NCBI GenBank assembly: GCA_023634235.1
Contig: JAMKCF010000003.1
Location: forward strand, 18,136,742-18,200,741
Origin: Pisaster brevispinus
Lineage: Eukaryota; Echinodermata; Asteroidea; Forcipulatida; Asteriidae
DNA: 64,000 nt
Direction: 5' to 3'
Position 1 is the first letter of the stretch, and each line of letters starts with the position of its first letter. Below the pieces are notes generated by a model. That model saw only the letters and a program-made list of their open reading frames with translations, searched no databases and was not told the DNA's origin. This document shows positions 1 to 12,011 of the stretch, piece by piece. The translations under genes were made by a program, and so were the position numbers.

Positions 1-279
1 GAAGGAATTTCGCTTGTCTTTGCGTGAAACAGATGGCCCAGTGGTTGGGAGATAGTTTCTGGTGGATCGGGACCCCGGTTTGAATCCCGGCAGTGTCCTT
101 GATCTTCTTTTTCTTTTTTTGAGTCTATGGATTTGAATCATGATTTCACTTATGAGGTAGGAATTTCGATTGTCTTTGCGTGGAACAGATAGCCCAGTGG
201 TTGGGAGATAGTTTCTGGTGGATCAGGACCATGGTTCGAATCCCTGCAGTGTCCTTGATCTTCTTCTTTTTTCTAAGTC

Positions 280-1675
280 TAAAGATTTGAATCATGATTT
301 CACTTATGAGGTAGGAATTTCGCTTGTCTTTGCGTGAAACAGATAGCCCAGTGGTTTGGGAGATAGTTTCTGGTGGATCGGGACCACGGTTCGAATCCCG
401 ACAAGGTCCTTGATTCACTTTTTCTGTTTTCTGAGTCTAAAGATTTGAATCATGATTTCACTTATGGATAGGAATTTTTGCTTGTCTTTGCAAGGAACAC
501 ATAGCCCAGTGGTTGGGAGATAGTTTCTGGTGGATCGGGACCACGGTTCGAATCCCGGCAGTGTCCTTGATTCGTTTTTTTTCTTTTTCAGAGTCTAAAG
601 ATTTGAATCATGATTTCACTTATGTGGTAGGAATTTCGCTTGTCTTTGCGTGGAACACATAGCCCAGTGGTTTGAAGATAGTTTATTGTGGATCAGGACC
701 ACGGTACGAATCCCGACAAGGTCCTAGATTCACTTTTTCTTTTTTCTGAGTCTAAAAATTTGAATCAAGATTTCACTTATGACGTATGAATTTCGCTTGT
801 CTTTTCGTGGAACAGATAGCCCAGTGGTTGGGAGATAGTTTCTGGTGGATCGGGACCACGGTTCGAATCCCGGCAAAGTCCTTGATTGACTTTTTCTTTT
901 TTCTGAGTCTAGAGATTTGAATCATGATTTCACTAATGACGTAGAATTTCGATTGTCTTTGCGTGGAACAGATAGCCCAGTGGTTGGGAGATAGTTTCTG
1001 GTGGTTCGGGACCACGGTTCGAATCCCGGCAAAGTCCTTGATTCGTTTTTTCTTTTTCAGAGTCTAAAGATTTGAATCATGATTTCACTTATGTGGTAGG
1101 AATTTCGCTTGTCTTTGCGTGGAACACATAGCCCAGTGGTTGGGAGATAGTTTCTGGTGGATCGGGTTCACGGTTCGAATCCCGACAAGGTCCTTGATTC
1201 ACTTTTTCTTTGTTCTGAGTCTAAAGATTTGAGTCATGATTTCACTTATGACGTATGAATTTCGCTTGTCTTTGCAAGGAACACATAGCCCAGTGGTTGG
1301 GAGATAGTTTCTGGTGGATCAGGACCACGGTTCGATTCCCAACAAGGTCCTTGATCTTCTTTTTCTTTTTTCTGAGTCTAAAGATTTGAATCATGATTTC
1401 ACTTATGACGTATGAATTTCGCTTGTCTTTGCGTGGAACAGATAGCCCAGTGGTTGGGAGATAGTTTCTGGTGGATCGGGACCACGGTTCGAATCCTGGC
1501 AAAGTCCTTGATTCGCTTTTTTCTTTTTCAGAGTCTAAAGATTTGAATCATGATTTCACTTATGTGGTAGGAATTTCGCTTGTCTTTGCGTGGAACAGAT
1601 AGCCCAGTGGTTGGGAGATAGTTTCTGGTGGATCGGGACCCCGGTTCGAATCCCGGTAGTGTCATTGATCTTTTT
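280..1675 (+). repeat. 14-mer HOR (2,202 bp), copy 1
   Basis: A run of monomers whose private variants recur 2,202-2,203 bp downstream. Shared markers are GTGGTTTGGGAGATAG (351 and 2553), the TTCACGG variant, and the CAAGGAACAC form of the pre-A-box segment. The copies match until about 1675, where the T tract and following linker diverge. Boundaries are accurate to about one monomer. Confidence 0.82.
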
Positions 1676-2481
1676 TTTCTTTTTTTTTCAGAGTCTAAGG
1701 ATGTGAATCATGATTTCACTTATGATGTAAGAATTTCGCTTGTCTTTGCGTGGAACAGATAGCCCAGTGGTTGGGAGATAGTTTCTGGTGGATCGGGACC
1801 CCGGTTCGAATCCCGGCAGTGTCCTTGATCTTCTTTTTCTTTTTTTCTGAGTCTAAGGATTTGAATCATGATTTCACTTATGAGTTAGGAATTTCGATTG
1901 TCTTTGCGTGGAACAGATAGCCCAGTGGTTGGGAGATAGTTTCTTGTGGATCAGGACCACGGTTCGAATCCTGGTAGGGTCTTTGATCCCCTTACCTTTT
2001 TTTCTGAGTCTAAAGATTTGAATCATGATTTCACTTATGAGGCAGGAATTTCGCATGTCTTTGCGTGGAACAGTTAGGCCAGTGGTTGGGAGATAGTTTC
2101 TGGTGGATCGGGACCACGGTTCGAATCCCGGCAGTGTCCTTGATTCACTTTTTCCTTTTTCAGAGTCTAAAGATTTGAATCATGATTTCACTTATGTGGT
2201 AGGAATTTCGCTTGTCTTTGCGTGGAACAGATAGCCCAGTGGTTGGGAGATAGTTTCTGGTGGATCGGGACCACGGTTCGAACACCGACAGTGTCCTTGA
2301 TCTTGTATTTTTTTTTTCTGAGGCTAAGGATTTGATCCATGATTTAACTTATGACGTATGAATTTCGCTTGTCTTTGCGTGGAACAGATAGCCCAGTGGT
2401 TGGGAGATAGTTTCTTGTGGATCAGGACCACGGTTCGAATCCCGACAAGGTCCTAGATTCACTTTTTCTTTTTTCTGAGTC

Positions 2482-3878
2482 TAAAGATTTGAATCATGAT
2501 TTCACTTATGAGGTAGGAATTTCGCTTGTCTTTGCGTTAAACAGATAGCCCAGTGGTTTGGGAGATAGTTTCTGGTGGATCGGGACCACGGTTCGAATCC
2601 CGACAAGGTCCTTGATTCACTTTTTCTGTTTTCTGAGTCTAAAGATTTGAATCATGATTTCACTTATGGATAGGAATTTTTGCTTGTCTTCGCAAGGAAC
2701 ACATAGCCCAGTGGTTGGGAGATAGTTTCTGGTGGATCGGGACCACGGTTCGAATCCCGGCAGTGTCCTTGATTCGTTTGTTTTCTTTTTCAGAGTCTAA
2801 AGATTTGAATCATGATTTCACTTATGTGGTAGGAATTTCGCTTGTCTTTGCGTGGAACACATAGCCCAGTGGTTTAATGATAGTTTATTGTGGATCAGGA
2901 CCACGGTACGAATCCCGACAAGGTCCTAGATTCACTTTTTCTTTTTTCTGAGTCTAAAAATTTGAATCATGATTTCACTTATGACGTATGAATTTCGCTT
3001 GTCTTTTCGTGGAACAGATAGCCCAGTGGTTGGGAGATAGTTTCTGGTGGATCGGGACCACGGTTCGAATCCCGGCAAAGTCCTTGATTGACTTTTTCTT
3101 TTTTCTGAGTCTAAAGATTTGAATCATGATTTCACTAATGACGTAGAATTTCGATTGTCTTTGCGTGGAACAGATAGCCCAGTGGTTGGGAGATAGTTTC
3201 TGGTGGTTCGGGACCACGGTTCGAATCCCGGCAAAGTCCTTGATTCGTTTTTTTCTTTTTCAGAGTCTAAAGATTTGAATCATGATTTCACTTATGTGGT
3301 AGGAATTTCGCTTGTCTTTGCGTGGAACACATAGCCCAGTGGTTGGGAGATAGTTTCTGGTGGATCGGGTTCACGGTTCGAATCCCGACAAGGTCCTTGA
3401 TTCACTTTTTCTTTTTTCTGAGTCTAAAGATTTGAGTCATGATTTCACTTATGACGTATGAATTTCGCTTGTCTTTGCAAGGAACACATAGCCCAGTGGT
3501 TGGGAGATAGTTTCTGGTGGATCAGGACCACGGTTCGATTCCCAACAAGGTCCTTGATCTTCTTTTTCTTTTTTCTGAGTCTAAAGATTTGAATCATGAT
3601 TTCACTTATGACGTATGAATTTCGCTTGTCTTTGCGTGGAACAGATAGCCCAGTGGTTGGGAGATAGTTTCTGGTGGATCGGGACCACGGTTCGAATCCT
3701 GGCAAAGTCCTTGATTCGCTTTTTTCTTTTTCAGAGTCTAAAGATTTGAATCATGATTTCACTTATGTGGTAGGAATTTCGCTTGTCTTTGCGTGGAACA
3801 GATAGCCCAGTGGTTGGGAGATAGTTTCTGGTGGATCGGGACCCCGGTTCGAATCCCGGTAGTGTCCTTGATCTTCTT
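2482..3878 (+). repeat. 14-mer HOR (2,202 bp), copy 2
   Basis: Second copy of the block at 280-1675, with a few substitutions (for example GCGTTAAAC for GCGTGAAAC). Immediately after it, 3925-4175 repeats bases 1-250 at an offset of 3,924 bp (about 25 monomers), including the shared variant CCCCGGTTTGAATCCC, so two overlapping duplications are visible here. Confidence 0.82.
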
Positions 3879-4199
3879 TTCTTTTTTCTGAGTCTAAGGA
3901 TTTGAATCATGTTTTCACTTATGAGGTAGGAATTTCGCTTGTCTTTGCGTGAAACAGATGGCCCAGTGGTTGGGAGATAGTTTCTGGTGGATCGGGACCC
4001 CGGTTTGAATCCCGGCAGTGTCCTTGATCTTCTTTTTCTTTTTTTTGAGTCTATGGATTTGAATCATGATTTCACTTATGAGGTAGGAATTTCGATTGTC
4101 TTTGCGTGGAACAGATAGCCCAGTGGTTGGGAGATAGTTTCTGGTGGATCAGGACCATGGTTCGAATCCCTGCAGTGTCCTTGATCTTCTTCTTCTTTT

Positions 4200-4860
4200 T
4201 TTCTAAGTCTAAGGATTTGAATCACAATTTCACTTATAATTTAGGAATTTCGCTTGTCTTTGCGTGGAACAGATAGCCCAGTGGTTGGGAGATAGTTTCT
4301 GGTGGATCGGGACCACGGTTCGAATCCCGACAAGGTACTTGATTCACTTTTTCTTTTTTCTAAGTCTAAAGATTTGAATCATGATTTCACTTATGAGGTA
4401 GGAATTTCGCTTGTTTTTGCGTGAAACAGATAGCCCAGTGGTTTGGGAGATAGTTTCTGGTGGATCGGGACCACGGTTCGAATCCCGACAAGGTCCTAGA
4501 TTCACTTTTTGTTTTCTGAGTCTAAAGATTTGAGTCATGATTTCACTTATGACGTATGAATTTCGTTTTTATTTGCAAGGAACACATAGCCCAGTGGTTG
4601 GGAGATAGTTTCTGGTGGATCGGGACCACGGTTCGAATCCCGGCAGTGTCCTTTATTCGTTTTTTTCTTTTTCAGAGTCTAAAGATTTGAATCATGATTT
4701 CACTTATGTGGTAGGAATTTCGCTTGTCTTTGCGTGGAACACATAGCCCAGTGGTTGGAAGATAGTTTCTTGTGGATCGGGTTCACGGTTCAATGCCGAC
4801 AAGGTCCTTGATTCACTTTTTTTTTCTGAGTCTAAAGATTTGAATCATGATTTCACTTAT
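4200..4860 (+). repeat. Satellite monomers linking two HOR blocks
   Basis: Monomers marked by CACTTATAATTTAGG in the linker (4231) and by a B-box-damaged unit reading GGTTCAATGCC near 4789. The linker marker recurs at about 5009 and 5943 (steps of 778 and 934 bp, five and six monomers), and the damaged B box recurs 934 bp on near 5723. No gene or foreign sequence is present. Confidence 0.75.
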
Positions 4861-6170
4861 GAGGTAGGAATTTCGATTGTCTTTGCGTGGAACAGATAGC
4901 CCAGTGGTTGGGAGATAGTTTCTGGTGGATCAGGACCACGGTTCGAATCCCTGCAGTGTCCTTGATCTTCTTCTTTTTTTCTAAGTCTAAGGATTTGAAT
5001 CACAATTTCACCTATAATTTAGGAATTTCGCTTGTCTTTGCGTGGAACAGATAGCCCAGTGGTTGGGAGATAGTTTCTGGTGGATCGGGACCACGGTTCG
5101 AATCCCGACAAGGTACTTAATTCACTTTTTCTTTTTTCTAAGTCTAAAGATTTGAATCATGATTTCACTTATGAGGTAGGAATTTCGCTTGTCTTTGCGT
5201 GAAACAGATAGCCCAGTGGTTTGGGAGATAGTTTCTGGTGGATCGGGACCACGGTTCGAATCCCGACAAGGTCCTAGATTCACTTTTTGTTTTCTGAGTC
5301 TAAAGATTTGAATCATGATTTCACTTATGGATAGGAATTTCGCTTGTCTTCGCATGGAACAGATAGCCCAGTGGTTTGGAGATAGTATCTGGTGGATCGG
5401 GTTCACGGTTCGAATCCCGACAAGGTCCTTGATTCACTTTTTCTTTTTTCTGAGTCTAAAGATTTGAGTCATGATTTCACTTATGACGTATGAATTTCGT
5501 TTTTATTTGCAAGGAACATATAGCCCAGTGGTTGGGAGATAGTTTCTGGTGGATCGGGACCACGGTTCGAATCCCGGCAGTGTCCTTTATTCGTTTTTTT
5601 CTTTTTCAGAGTCTAAAGATTTGAATCATGATTTCACTTATGTGGTAGGAATTTCGCTTGTCTTTGCGTGGAACACATAGCCCAGTGGTTGGAAGATAGT
5701 TTCTTGTGGATCGGGTTCACGGTTCAATGCCGACAAGGTCCTTGATTCACTTTTTTTTTCTGAGTCTAAAGATTTGAATCATGATTTCACTTATGAGGTA
5801 GGAATTTCGATTGTCTTTGCGTGGAACAGATAGCCCAGTGGTTGGGAGATAGTTTCTGGTGGATCAGGACCACGGTTCGAATCCCTGCAGTGTCCTTGAT
5901 CTTCTTCTTTTTTTCTAAGTCTAAGGATTTGAATCACGATTTCACTTATAATTTAGGAATTTCGCTTGTCTTTGCGTGGAACAGATAGCCCAGTGGTTGG
6001 GAGATAGTTTCTGGTGGATCGGGACCACGGTTCGAATCCCGGTAGGGTCCTTGATCCCCTTTTTTCTTTTTTCTAAATCTAAAGATTTGAATCATGATTT
6101 CACTTATGAGGTAAGAATTTCGCTTGTCTTTGCGTGGAACAGATAGCCCAGTGGTTGGGAGATAGTTTCT
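4860..6170 (+). repeat. 15-mer HOR (2,346 bp), copy 1
   Basis: Private variants reappear 2,345-2,348 bp downstream: the TATAATTTAGG linker (5009 and 7355), the GGTTCAATGCC unit (5725 and 8070) and the GGTAGGGTCCTTGATCCCC unit (about 6042 and 8390). One half-monomer near 5640-5710 differs strongly from its counterpart near 7985-8055, as if one copy had been overwritten by a neighbouring monomer type. Confidence 0.8.
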
Positions 6171-6427
6171 GGTGGATCGTGACCACGGTTCGAATCCCGA
6201 CAAGGTCCTAGATTCACTTTTTCTTTTTTCTGGGTCTAAAGATTAGAATCATGATTTCACTTATGAGGTAGGAATTTCGCTTGTCTTTGCGTGGAACAGA
6301 TAGCCCAGTGGTTGGGAGATAGTTTCTGGTGGATCGTGACCACGGTTCGAATCCCGACAAGGTCCTAGATTCACTTTTTCTTTTTTCTGGGTCTAAAGAT
6401 TAGAATCATGATTTCACTTATGAGGTA
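6113..6427 (+). repeat. Recent single-monomer duplication (157 bp)
   Basis: Two adjacent monomers share several uncommon variants in the same phase: GGATCGTGACC, GTCCTAGATTC, CTGGGTC and AAAGATTAGAATC. Each recurs exactly 157 bp later (CAAGGTCCTA at 6201 and 6358). This is the smallest amplification step visible in the window. Confidence 0.85.
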
Positions 6428-7206
6428 GGAATTTCACTTGTCTTTGCGTGGAACAGATAGCCCAGTGGTTTTGAGATAGTTTCTGGTGGATCGGGACCAC
6501 GGTTCGAATCCCGACAATTTCCTTGATTCACTTTTTCTTTTTTCTGAGTCTAAGGATTTGAATCATGATTGCACTTATGACGTATATATTTCGCTTGTCT
6601 TTGCGTGGAACAGATAGCCCAGTGGTTGTGAGATAGTTTCTGGTGGATCGAGACCCCGGTTCGAATCCCAGCAAAGTCCATGATTCACTTTTTCTTTTGT
6701 CTGAGTCTAAAGATTTGAATCATAATTTCACTTATGAGGTGAAAATTTCGATTGTCTTTGCGTGGAACAGATAGCCCAGTGGTTTGAGAAAGTTTCTGGT
6801 GGATCGGGACCACGGTTCGAATCCCGACAATTTCCTTGATTCACTATTTCTTTTTTCTGAGTCTAAAGATTTGAATCATGATTTCACTTATGAGGTAGGA
6901 ATTTCGCTTGTCTTTGCGTGGAACACATAGCCCAGTGGTTGGGAGATAGTTTCTTGTGGATCAGGACCACGGTTCGAATCCCGACAAGGTCCTAGATTCA
7001 CCTTTGCTTTTTTCTGAGTCTAAAGATTTGAATCATGATTTCACTTATGACGTATGAATTTCGATTGTCTTTGCGTGGAACAGATAGCCCAGTGGTTGGG
7101 AGATAGTTTCTGGTGGATCGGGACCCCGGTTTGAATCCCGGCAGTGTCCTTGATCTTCTTTTTCTTTTTTTTGAGTATATGGATTTGAATCATGATTTCA
7201 CTTATG
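6428..7206 (+). repeat. Satellite monomers, no clear HOR
   Basis: Ordinary monomers with assorted variants, including one with CGTATATATTTCGC ahead of the A box (about 6580) and one with a shortened D arm (GTGGTTTGAGAAAG). The CGTATATATTTCGC and GAGACCCCGG variants recur as a pair near 9548/9617 and 11091/11160. Nothing other than satellite is present. Confidence 0.75.
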
Positions 7207-8518
7207 AGGTAGGAATTTCGATTGTCTTTGCGTGGAACAGATAGCCCAGTGGTTGGAAGATAGTTTCTGGTGGATCAGGACCACGGTTCGAATCCCTGCA
7301 GTGTCCTTGATCTTCTTTCTTTTTTTTCTAAGTTAAGGATTTGAATCACAATTTCACTTATAATTTAGGAATTTCGCTTGTCTTTGCGTGGAACAGATAG
7401 CCCAGTGGTTGGGAGATAGTTTCTGGTGGATCGGGACCACGGTTCGAATCCCGACAAGGTACTTGATTCACTTTTTCTTTTTTCTAAGTCTAAAGATTTG
7501 AATCATGATTTCACTTATGAGGTAGGAATTTCGCTTGTCTTTGCGTGAAACAGATAGCCCAGTGGTTTGGGAGATAGTTTCTGGTGGATCGGGACCACGG
7601 TTCGAATTCCGACAAGGTCCTAGATTCACTTTTTGTTTTCTGAGTCTAAAGATTTGAATCATGATTTCACTTATGGATAGGAATTTCGCTTGTCTTCGCA
7701 TGGAACAGATAGCCCAGTGGTTTGGAGATAGTTTCTGGTGGATCGGGTTCACGGTTCGAATCCCGACAAGGTCCTTGATTCACTTTGTCTTTTTTCTGAG
7801 TCTAAAGATTTGAGTCATGATTTCACTTATGACGTATGAATTTCGTTTTTATTTGCAAGGAACACATAGCCCAGTGGTTGGGAGATAGTTTCTGGTGGAT
7901 CGGGACCACGGTTCGAATCCCGGCAGTGTCCTTTATTCGTTTTTTTCTTTTTCAGAGTCTAAAGATTTGAATCATGATTTCACTTATGGATAGGAATTTC
8001 GCTTGTCTTCGCGTGGAACAGATAGCCCAGTGGTTTGGAGATAGTTTCTGGTGGATCGGGTTCACGGTTCAATGCCGACAAGGTCCTTGATTCACTTTTT
8101 CTTTTTTCTGAGTCTAAGGATTTGAATCATGATTTCACTTATGAGGTAGGAATTTCGATTGTCTTTGCGTGGAACAGATAGCCCAGTGGTTGGGAGATAG
8201 TTTCTGGTGGATCAGGACCACGGTTCGAATCCCTGCAGTGTCCTTGATCTTCTTCTTTTTTTCTAAGTCTAAGGATTTGAATCACGATTTCACTTATAAT
8301 TTAGGAATTTCGCTTGTCTTTGCGTGGAACAGATAGCCCAGTGGTTGGGAGATAGTTTCTGGTGGATCGGGACCACGGTTCGAATTCCGGTAGGGTCCTT
8401 GATCCCCTTTTTTCTTTTTTCTAAATCTAAAGATTTGAATCATGATTTCACTTATGAGGTAAGAATTTCGCTTGTCTTTGCGTGGAACAGATAGCCCAGT
8501 GGTTGGGAGATAGTTTCT
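7206..8518 (+). repeat. 15-mer HOR (2,346 bp), copy 2
   Basis: Second copy of the 4860-6170 block. It differs by scattered substitutions and by the half-monomer swap near 7985-8055. The copies separate at about 8518, where GGATCGGGACC replaces GGATCGTGACC. Confidence 0.8.
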
Positions 8519-9040
8519 GGTGGATCGGGACCACGGTTCGAATCCCGACAAGGTCATTGATACACTTTGTTTTTCTGAGTCTAAGGATTTGAATCATGAT
8601 TTCACTTATGAGGTAGGAATTTCGATTGTCTTTGCGTGGAACAGATAGCCCAGTGGTTGGGAGATAGTTTCTGGTGGATCAGGACCACGGTTCGAATCCC
8701 TGCAGTGTCCTTGATCTTCTTCTTTTTTTCTAAGTCTAAGGATTTGAATCACGATTTCACTTATAATTTAGGAATTTCGCTTGTCTTTGCGTGGAACAGA
8801 TAGCCCAGTGGTTGGGAGATAGTTTCTGGTGGATCGGGACCACGGTTCGAATCCCGGTAGGGTCCTTGATCCCCTTTTTTCTTTTTTCTAAATCTAAAGA
8901 TTTGAATCATGATTTCACTTATGAGGTAAGAATTTCGCTTGTCTTTGCGTGGAACAGATAGCCCAGTGGTTGGGAGATAGTTTCTGGTGGATCGGGACCA
9001 CGGTTCGAATCCCGACAAGGTCATTGATACACTTTGTTTT
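8107..9040 (+). repeat. Two tandem copies of a 3-monomer unit (467 bp each)
   Basis: TCTGAGTCTAAGG occurs at 8107, 8574 and 9041, exactly 467 bp apart. The units 8107-8573 and 8574-9040 match along their length, including GGTAGGGTCC, the CTAAATCTAAAG linker and the TACACTTTG tract of the second copy. They appear to be a clean trimer duplication nested at the end of the 15-mer HOR. Confidence 0.85.
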
Positions 9041-9124
9041 TCTGAGTCTAAGGATTTGAATCATGATTTCACTTATGAGGTAGGAATTTCGATTGTCTTT
9101 GCGTGGAACAGATAGCCCAGTGGT

Positions 9125-10468
9125 TGGGACATACTTTCTGGTGGATCGGGACCACGGTTCGAATCCCGACAAGGTCCTTGATTCACTTTTTCTTTTTTCT
9201 GAGTCTAAGGATTTGAATCATGATTTCACTTATGAGGTAGGAATTTCACTTGTCTTTGCGTGGAACAGATAGCCCAGTGGTTTTGAGATAGTTTCTGGTG
9301 GATCGGGACCACGGTTCGAATCCCGACAATTTCCTTGATTCACTTTTTCTTTTTTCTGAGTCTAAAGATTTGAATCATGATTTCACTTATGAGGTAGGAA
9401 TTTCGCTTGTCTTTACGTGGAAAAGATAGCCCAGTGGTTGGGACTTAGTTTTTGGTGGATCGGGACCACGGTTCGAATCCCAGCAGTGTCCTTGATCTTC
9501 TTCTTTTTTTTCTGAGTCTCAGGATTTGAATCATGATTGCACTTATGACGTATATATTTCGCTTGTCTTTGCGTGGAACAGATAGCCCAGTGGTTGTGAG
9601 ATAGTTTCTGGTGGATCGAGACCCCGGTTCGAATCCCAGCAAAGTCCATGATTCACTTTTTCTTTTGTCTGAGTCTAAAGATTTGAATCATGATTTCACT
9701 TATGAGGTGAAAATTTCGATTGTCTTTGCGTGGAACAGATAGCCCAGTGGTTTTGAGATAGTTTCTGGTAGATCGGGACCACGGTTCGAATTCCGACAAG
9801 GTCCTTGATTTCTGAGTCTAAAGATTTGAATCATGATTTCACTTATGTGGTAGGAATTTCGCTTGTCTTTGCGTGGAACACATAGCCCAGTGGTTGGTAG
9901 ATAGTTTCTGGTGGATCGGGACCACGGTTCGAATCCCGACAAGTTCCTTGATTCACTTTTTCTTTTTTCTGAGTATAAAGATTTGAATCATGAGTTCACT
10001 TATGTGGTAATAATTTCGCATGTCTTTGCGTGGAACAGATAGCCCAGTGGTTGGGCGATAGTTTCTGGTGGATCGGGACCCCGGTTCGAATCCCGGCATG
10101 GTCCTTGATTCACAATTTATTTTGTCTAAGTCTTTAGATTTGAATCATGATTTCACTTATGAGGTAGGAATTTCGCATGTCTTTGCGTGGAACAGATAGC
10201 CCAGTGGTTGGGAGATAGTTTCTGGTAGATCGGGACCACGGTTCGAATTCCGACAAGGTCCTTGATTTCTGAGTCTAAAGATTTGAATCATGATTTCACT
10301 TATGAGGTAGGAATTTCGCTTGTCTTTGCGTGGAACAAATAGCTCAGTGGTGGGGAGATAGTTTCTGGTGGATCGGGACCACGATTCGAATCCGGGCGGT
10401 GTCCTTGATTCACTTTTTCTTTTTTCTAAGTTTTTAGATTTGAATCATGATTTCACTTATGAGGTAGG
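9125..10468 (+). repeat. 10-mer HOR (1,543 bp offset), copy 1
   Basis: Variants recur 1,543 bp on: GAATTTCACTTG (9241 and 10784), a TTGGGACTTAG D arm, GATTGCACTTATGACG, GAGACCCCGG and the terminator-less units. The 1,543-bp spacing is short for ten monomers because two of them have lost about 14 bp of T tract. From about 10.1 kb a new linker form, AGTCTTTAG, first appears. Confidence 0.85.
9796..9830 (+). other. Monomer lacking its T-tract terminator
   Basis: Here the sequence passes from GTCCTTGATT directly to TCTGAGTCTAAAG. About 14 bp (CACTTTTTCTTTTT in other monomers) are missing and no run longer than three T remains. The same deletion occurs at about 10255-10280, 11340-11365 and 11796-11825, each time linked to the variants GGTAGATCGGG and CGAATTCCG. 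A Pol III transcript from such a unit should continue into the next monomer. Confidence 0.8.
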
Positions 10469-10667
10469 AATTTCGATTGTCTTTGCGTGGAACAGATAGC
10501 CCAGTGGTTGGGACATACTTTCTGGTGGATCAGGACCACGGTTCGAATCCCTGCAGTGTCCTTGATCTTCTTTTTCTTTTTTTTCTAAGTCTAAGGATTT
10601 GAATCACGATTTCACTTATAATTTAGTAATTTCGCTTGTCTTTGCGTGGAACAGATAGCCCAGTGGT

Positions 10668-12011
10668 TGGGACATAGTTTCTGGTGGATCGGGACCACGG
10701 TTCGAATCCCGACAAGGTCCTTGATTCACTTTTTCTTTTTTCTGAGTCTAAGGATTTGAATCATGATTTCACTTATGAGGTAGGAATTTCACTTGTCTTT
10801 GCGTGGAACAGATAGCCCAGTGGTTTTGAGATAGTTTCTGGTGGATCGGGACCACGGTTCGAATCCCGACAATTTCCTTGATTCACTTTTTCTTTTTTCT
10901 GAGTCTAAAGATTTGAATCATGATTTCACTTATGAGGTAGGAATTTCGCTTGTCTTTACGTGGAAAAGATAGCCCAGTGGTTGGGACTTAGTTTTTGGTG
11001 GATCGGGACCACGGTTCGAATCCCAGCAGTGTCCTTGATCTTCTTTTTTTTTTTCTGAGTCTCAGGATTTGAATCATGATTGCACTTATGACGTATATAT
11101 TTCGCTTGTCTTTGCGTGGAACAGATAGCCCAGTGGTTGTGAGATAGTTTCTGGTGGATCGAGACCCCGGTTCGAATCCCAGCAAAGTCCATGATTCACT
11201 TTTTCTTTTGTCTGAGTCTAAAGATTTGAATCATGATTTCACTTATGAGGTGAAAATTTCGATTGTCTTTGCGTGGAACAGATAGCCCAGTGGTTTTGAG
11301 ATAGTTTCTGGTAGATCGGGACCACGGTTCGAATTCCGACAAGGTCCTTGATTTCTGAGTCTAAAGATTTGAATCATGATTTCACTTATGTGGTAGGAAT
11401 TTCGCTTGTCTTTGCGTGGAACACATAGCCCAGTGGTTGGTAGATAGTTTCTGGTGGATCGGGACCACGGTTCGAATCCCGACAAGTTCCTTGATTCACT
11501 TTTTCTTTTTTCTGAGTCTAAAGATTTGAATCATGAGTTCACTTATGTGGTAATAATTTCGCATGTCTTTGCGTGGAACAGATAGCCCAGTGGTTGGGCG
11601 ATAGTTTCTGGTGGATCGGGACCCCGGTTCGAATCCCGGCATGGTCCTTGATTCACAATTTATTTTGTCTAAGTCTTTAGATTTGAATCATGATTTCACT
11701 TATGAGGTAGGAATTTCGCATGTCTTTGCGTGGAACAGATAGCCCAGTGGTTGGGAGATAGTTTCTGGTAGATCGGGACCACGGTTCGAATTCCGACAAG
11801 GTCCTTGATTTCTGAGTCTAAAGATTTGAATCATGATTTCACTTATGAGGTAGGAATTTCGCTTGTCTTTGCGTGGAACAAATAGCTCAGTGGTGGGGAG
11901 ATAGTTTCTGGTGGATCGGGACCACGATTCGAATCCGGGCGGTGTCCTTGATTCACTTTTTCTTTTTTCTAAGTTTTTAGATTTGAATCATGATTTCACT
12001 TATGAGGTAGG
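10668..12011 (+). repeat. 10-mer HOR (1,543 bp offset), copy 2
   Basis: Second copy of the 9125-10468 block, with the same order of marker variants including both terminator-less monomers. The copies diverge near 12011, where GCTTGTC is found in place of GATTGTC. Confidence 0.85.

Noticed and set aside
6579..6595. TATATATT stretch as a promoter
   Set aside because: A single variant of the linker (CGTATATATTTCGC) co-amplified with its HOR at about 6580, 9548 and 11091. Nothing else suggests promoter function.
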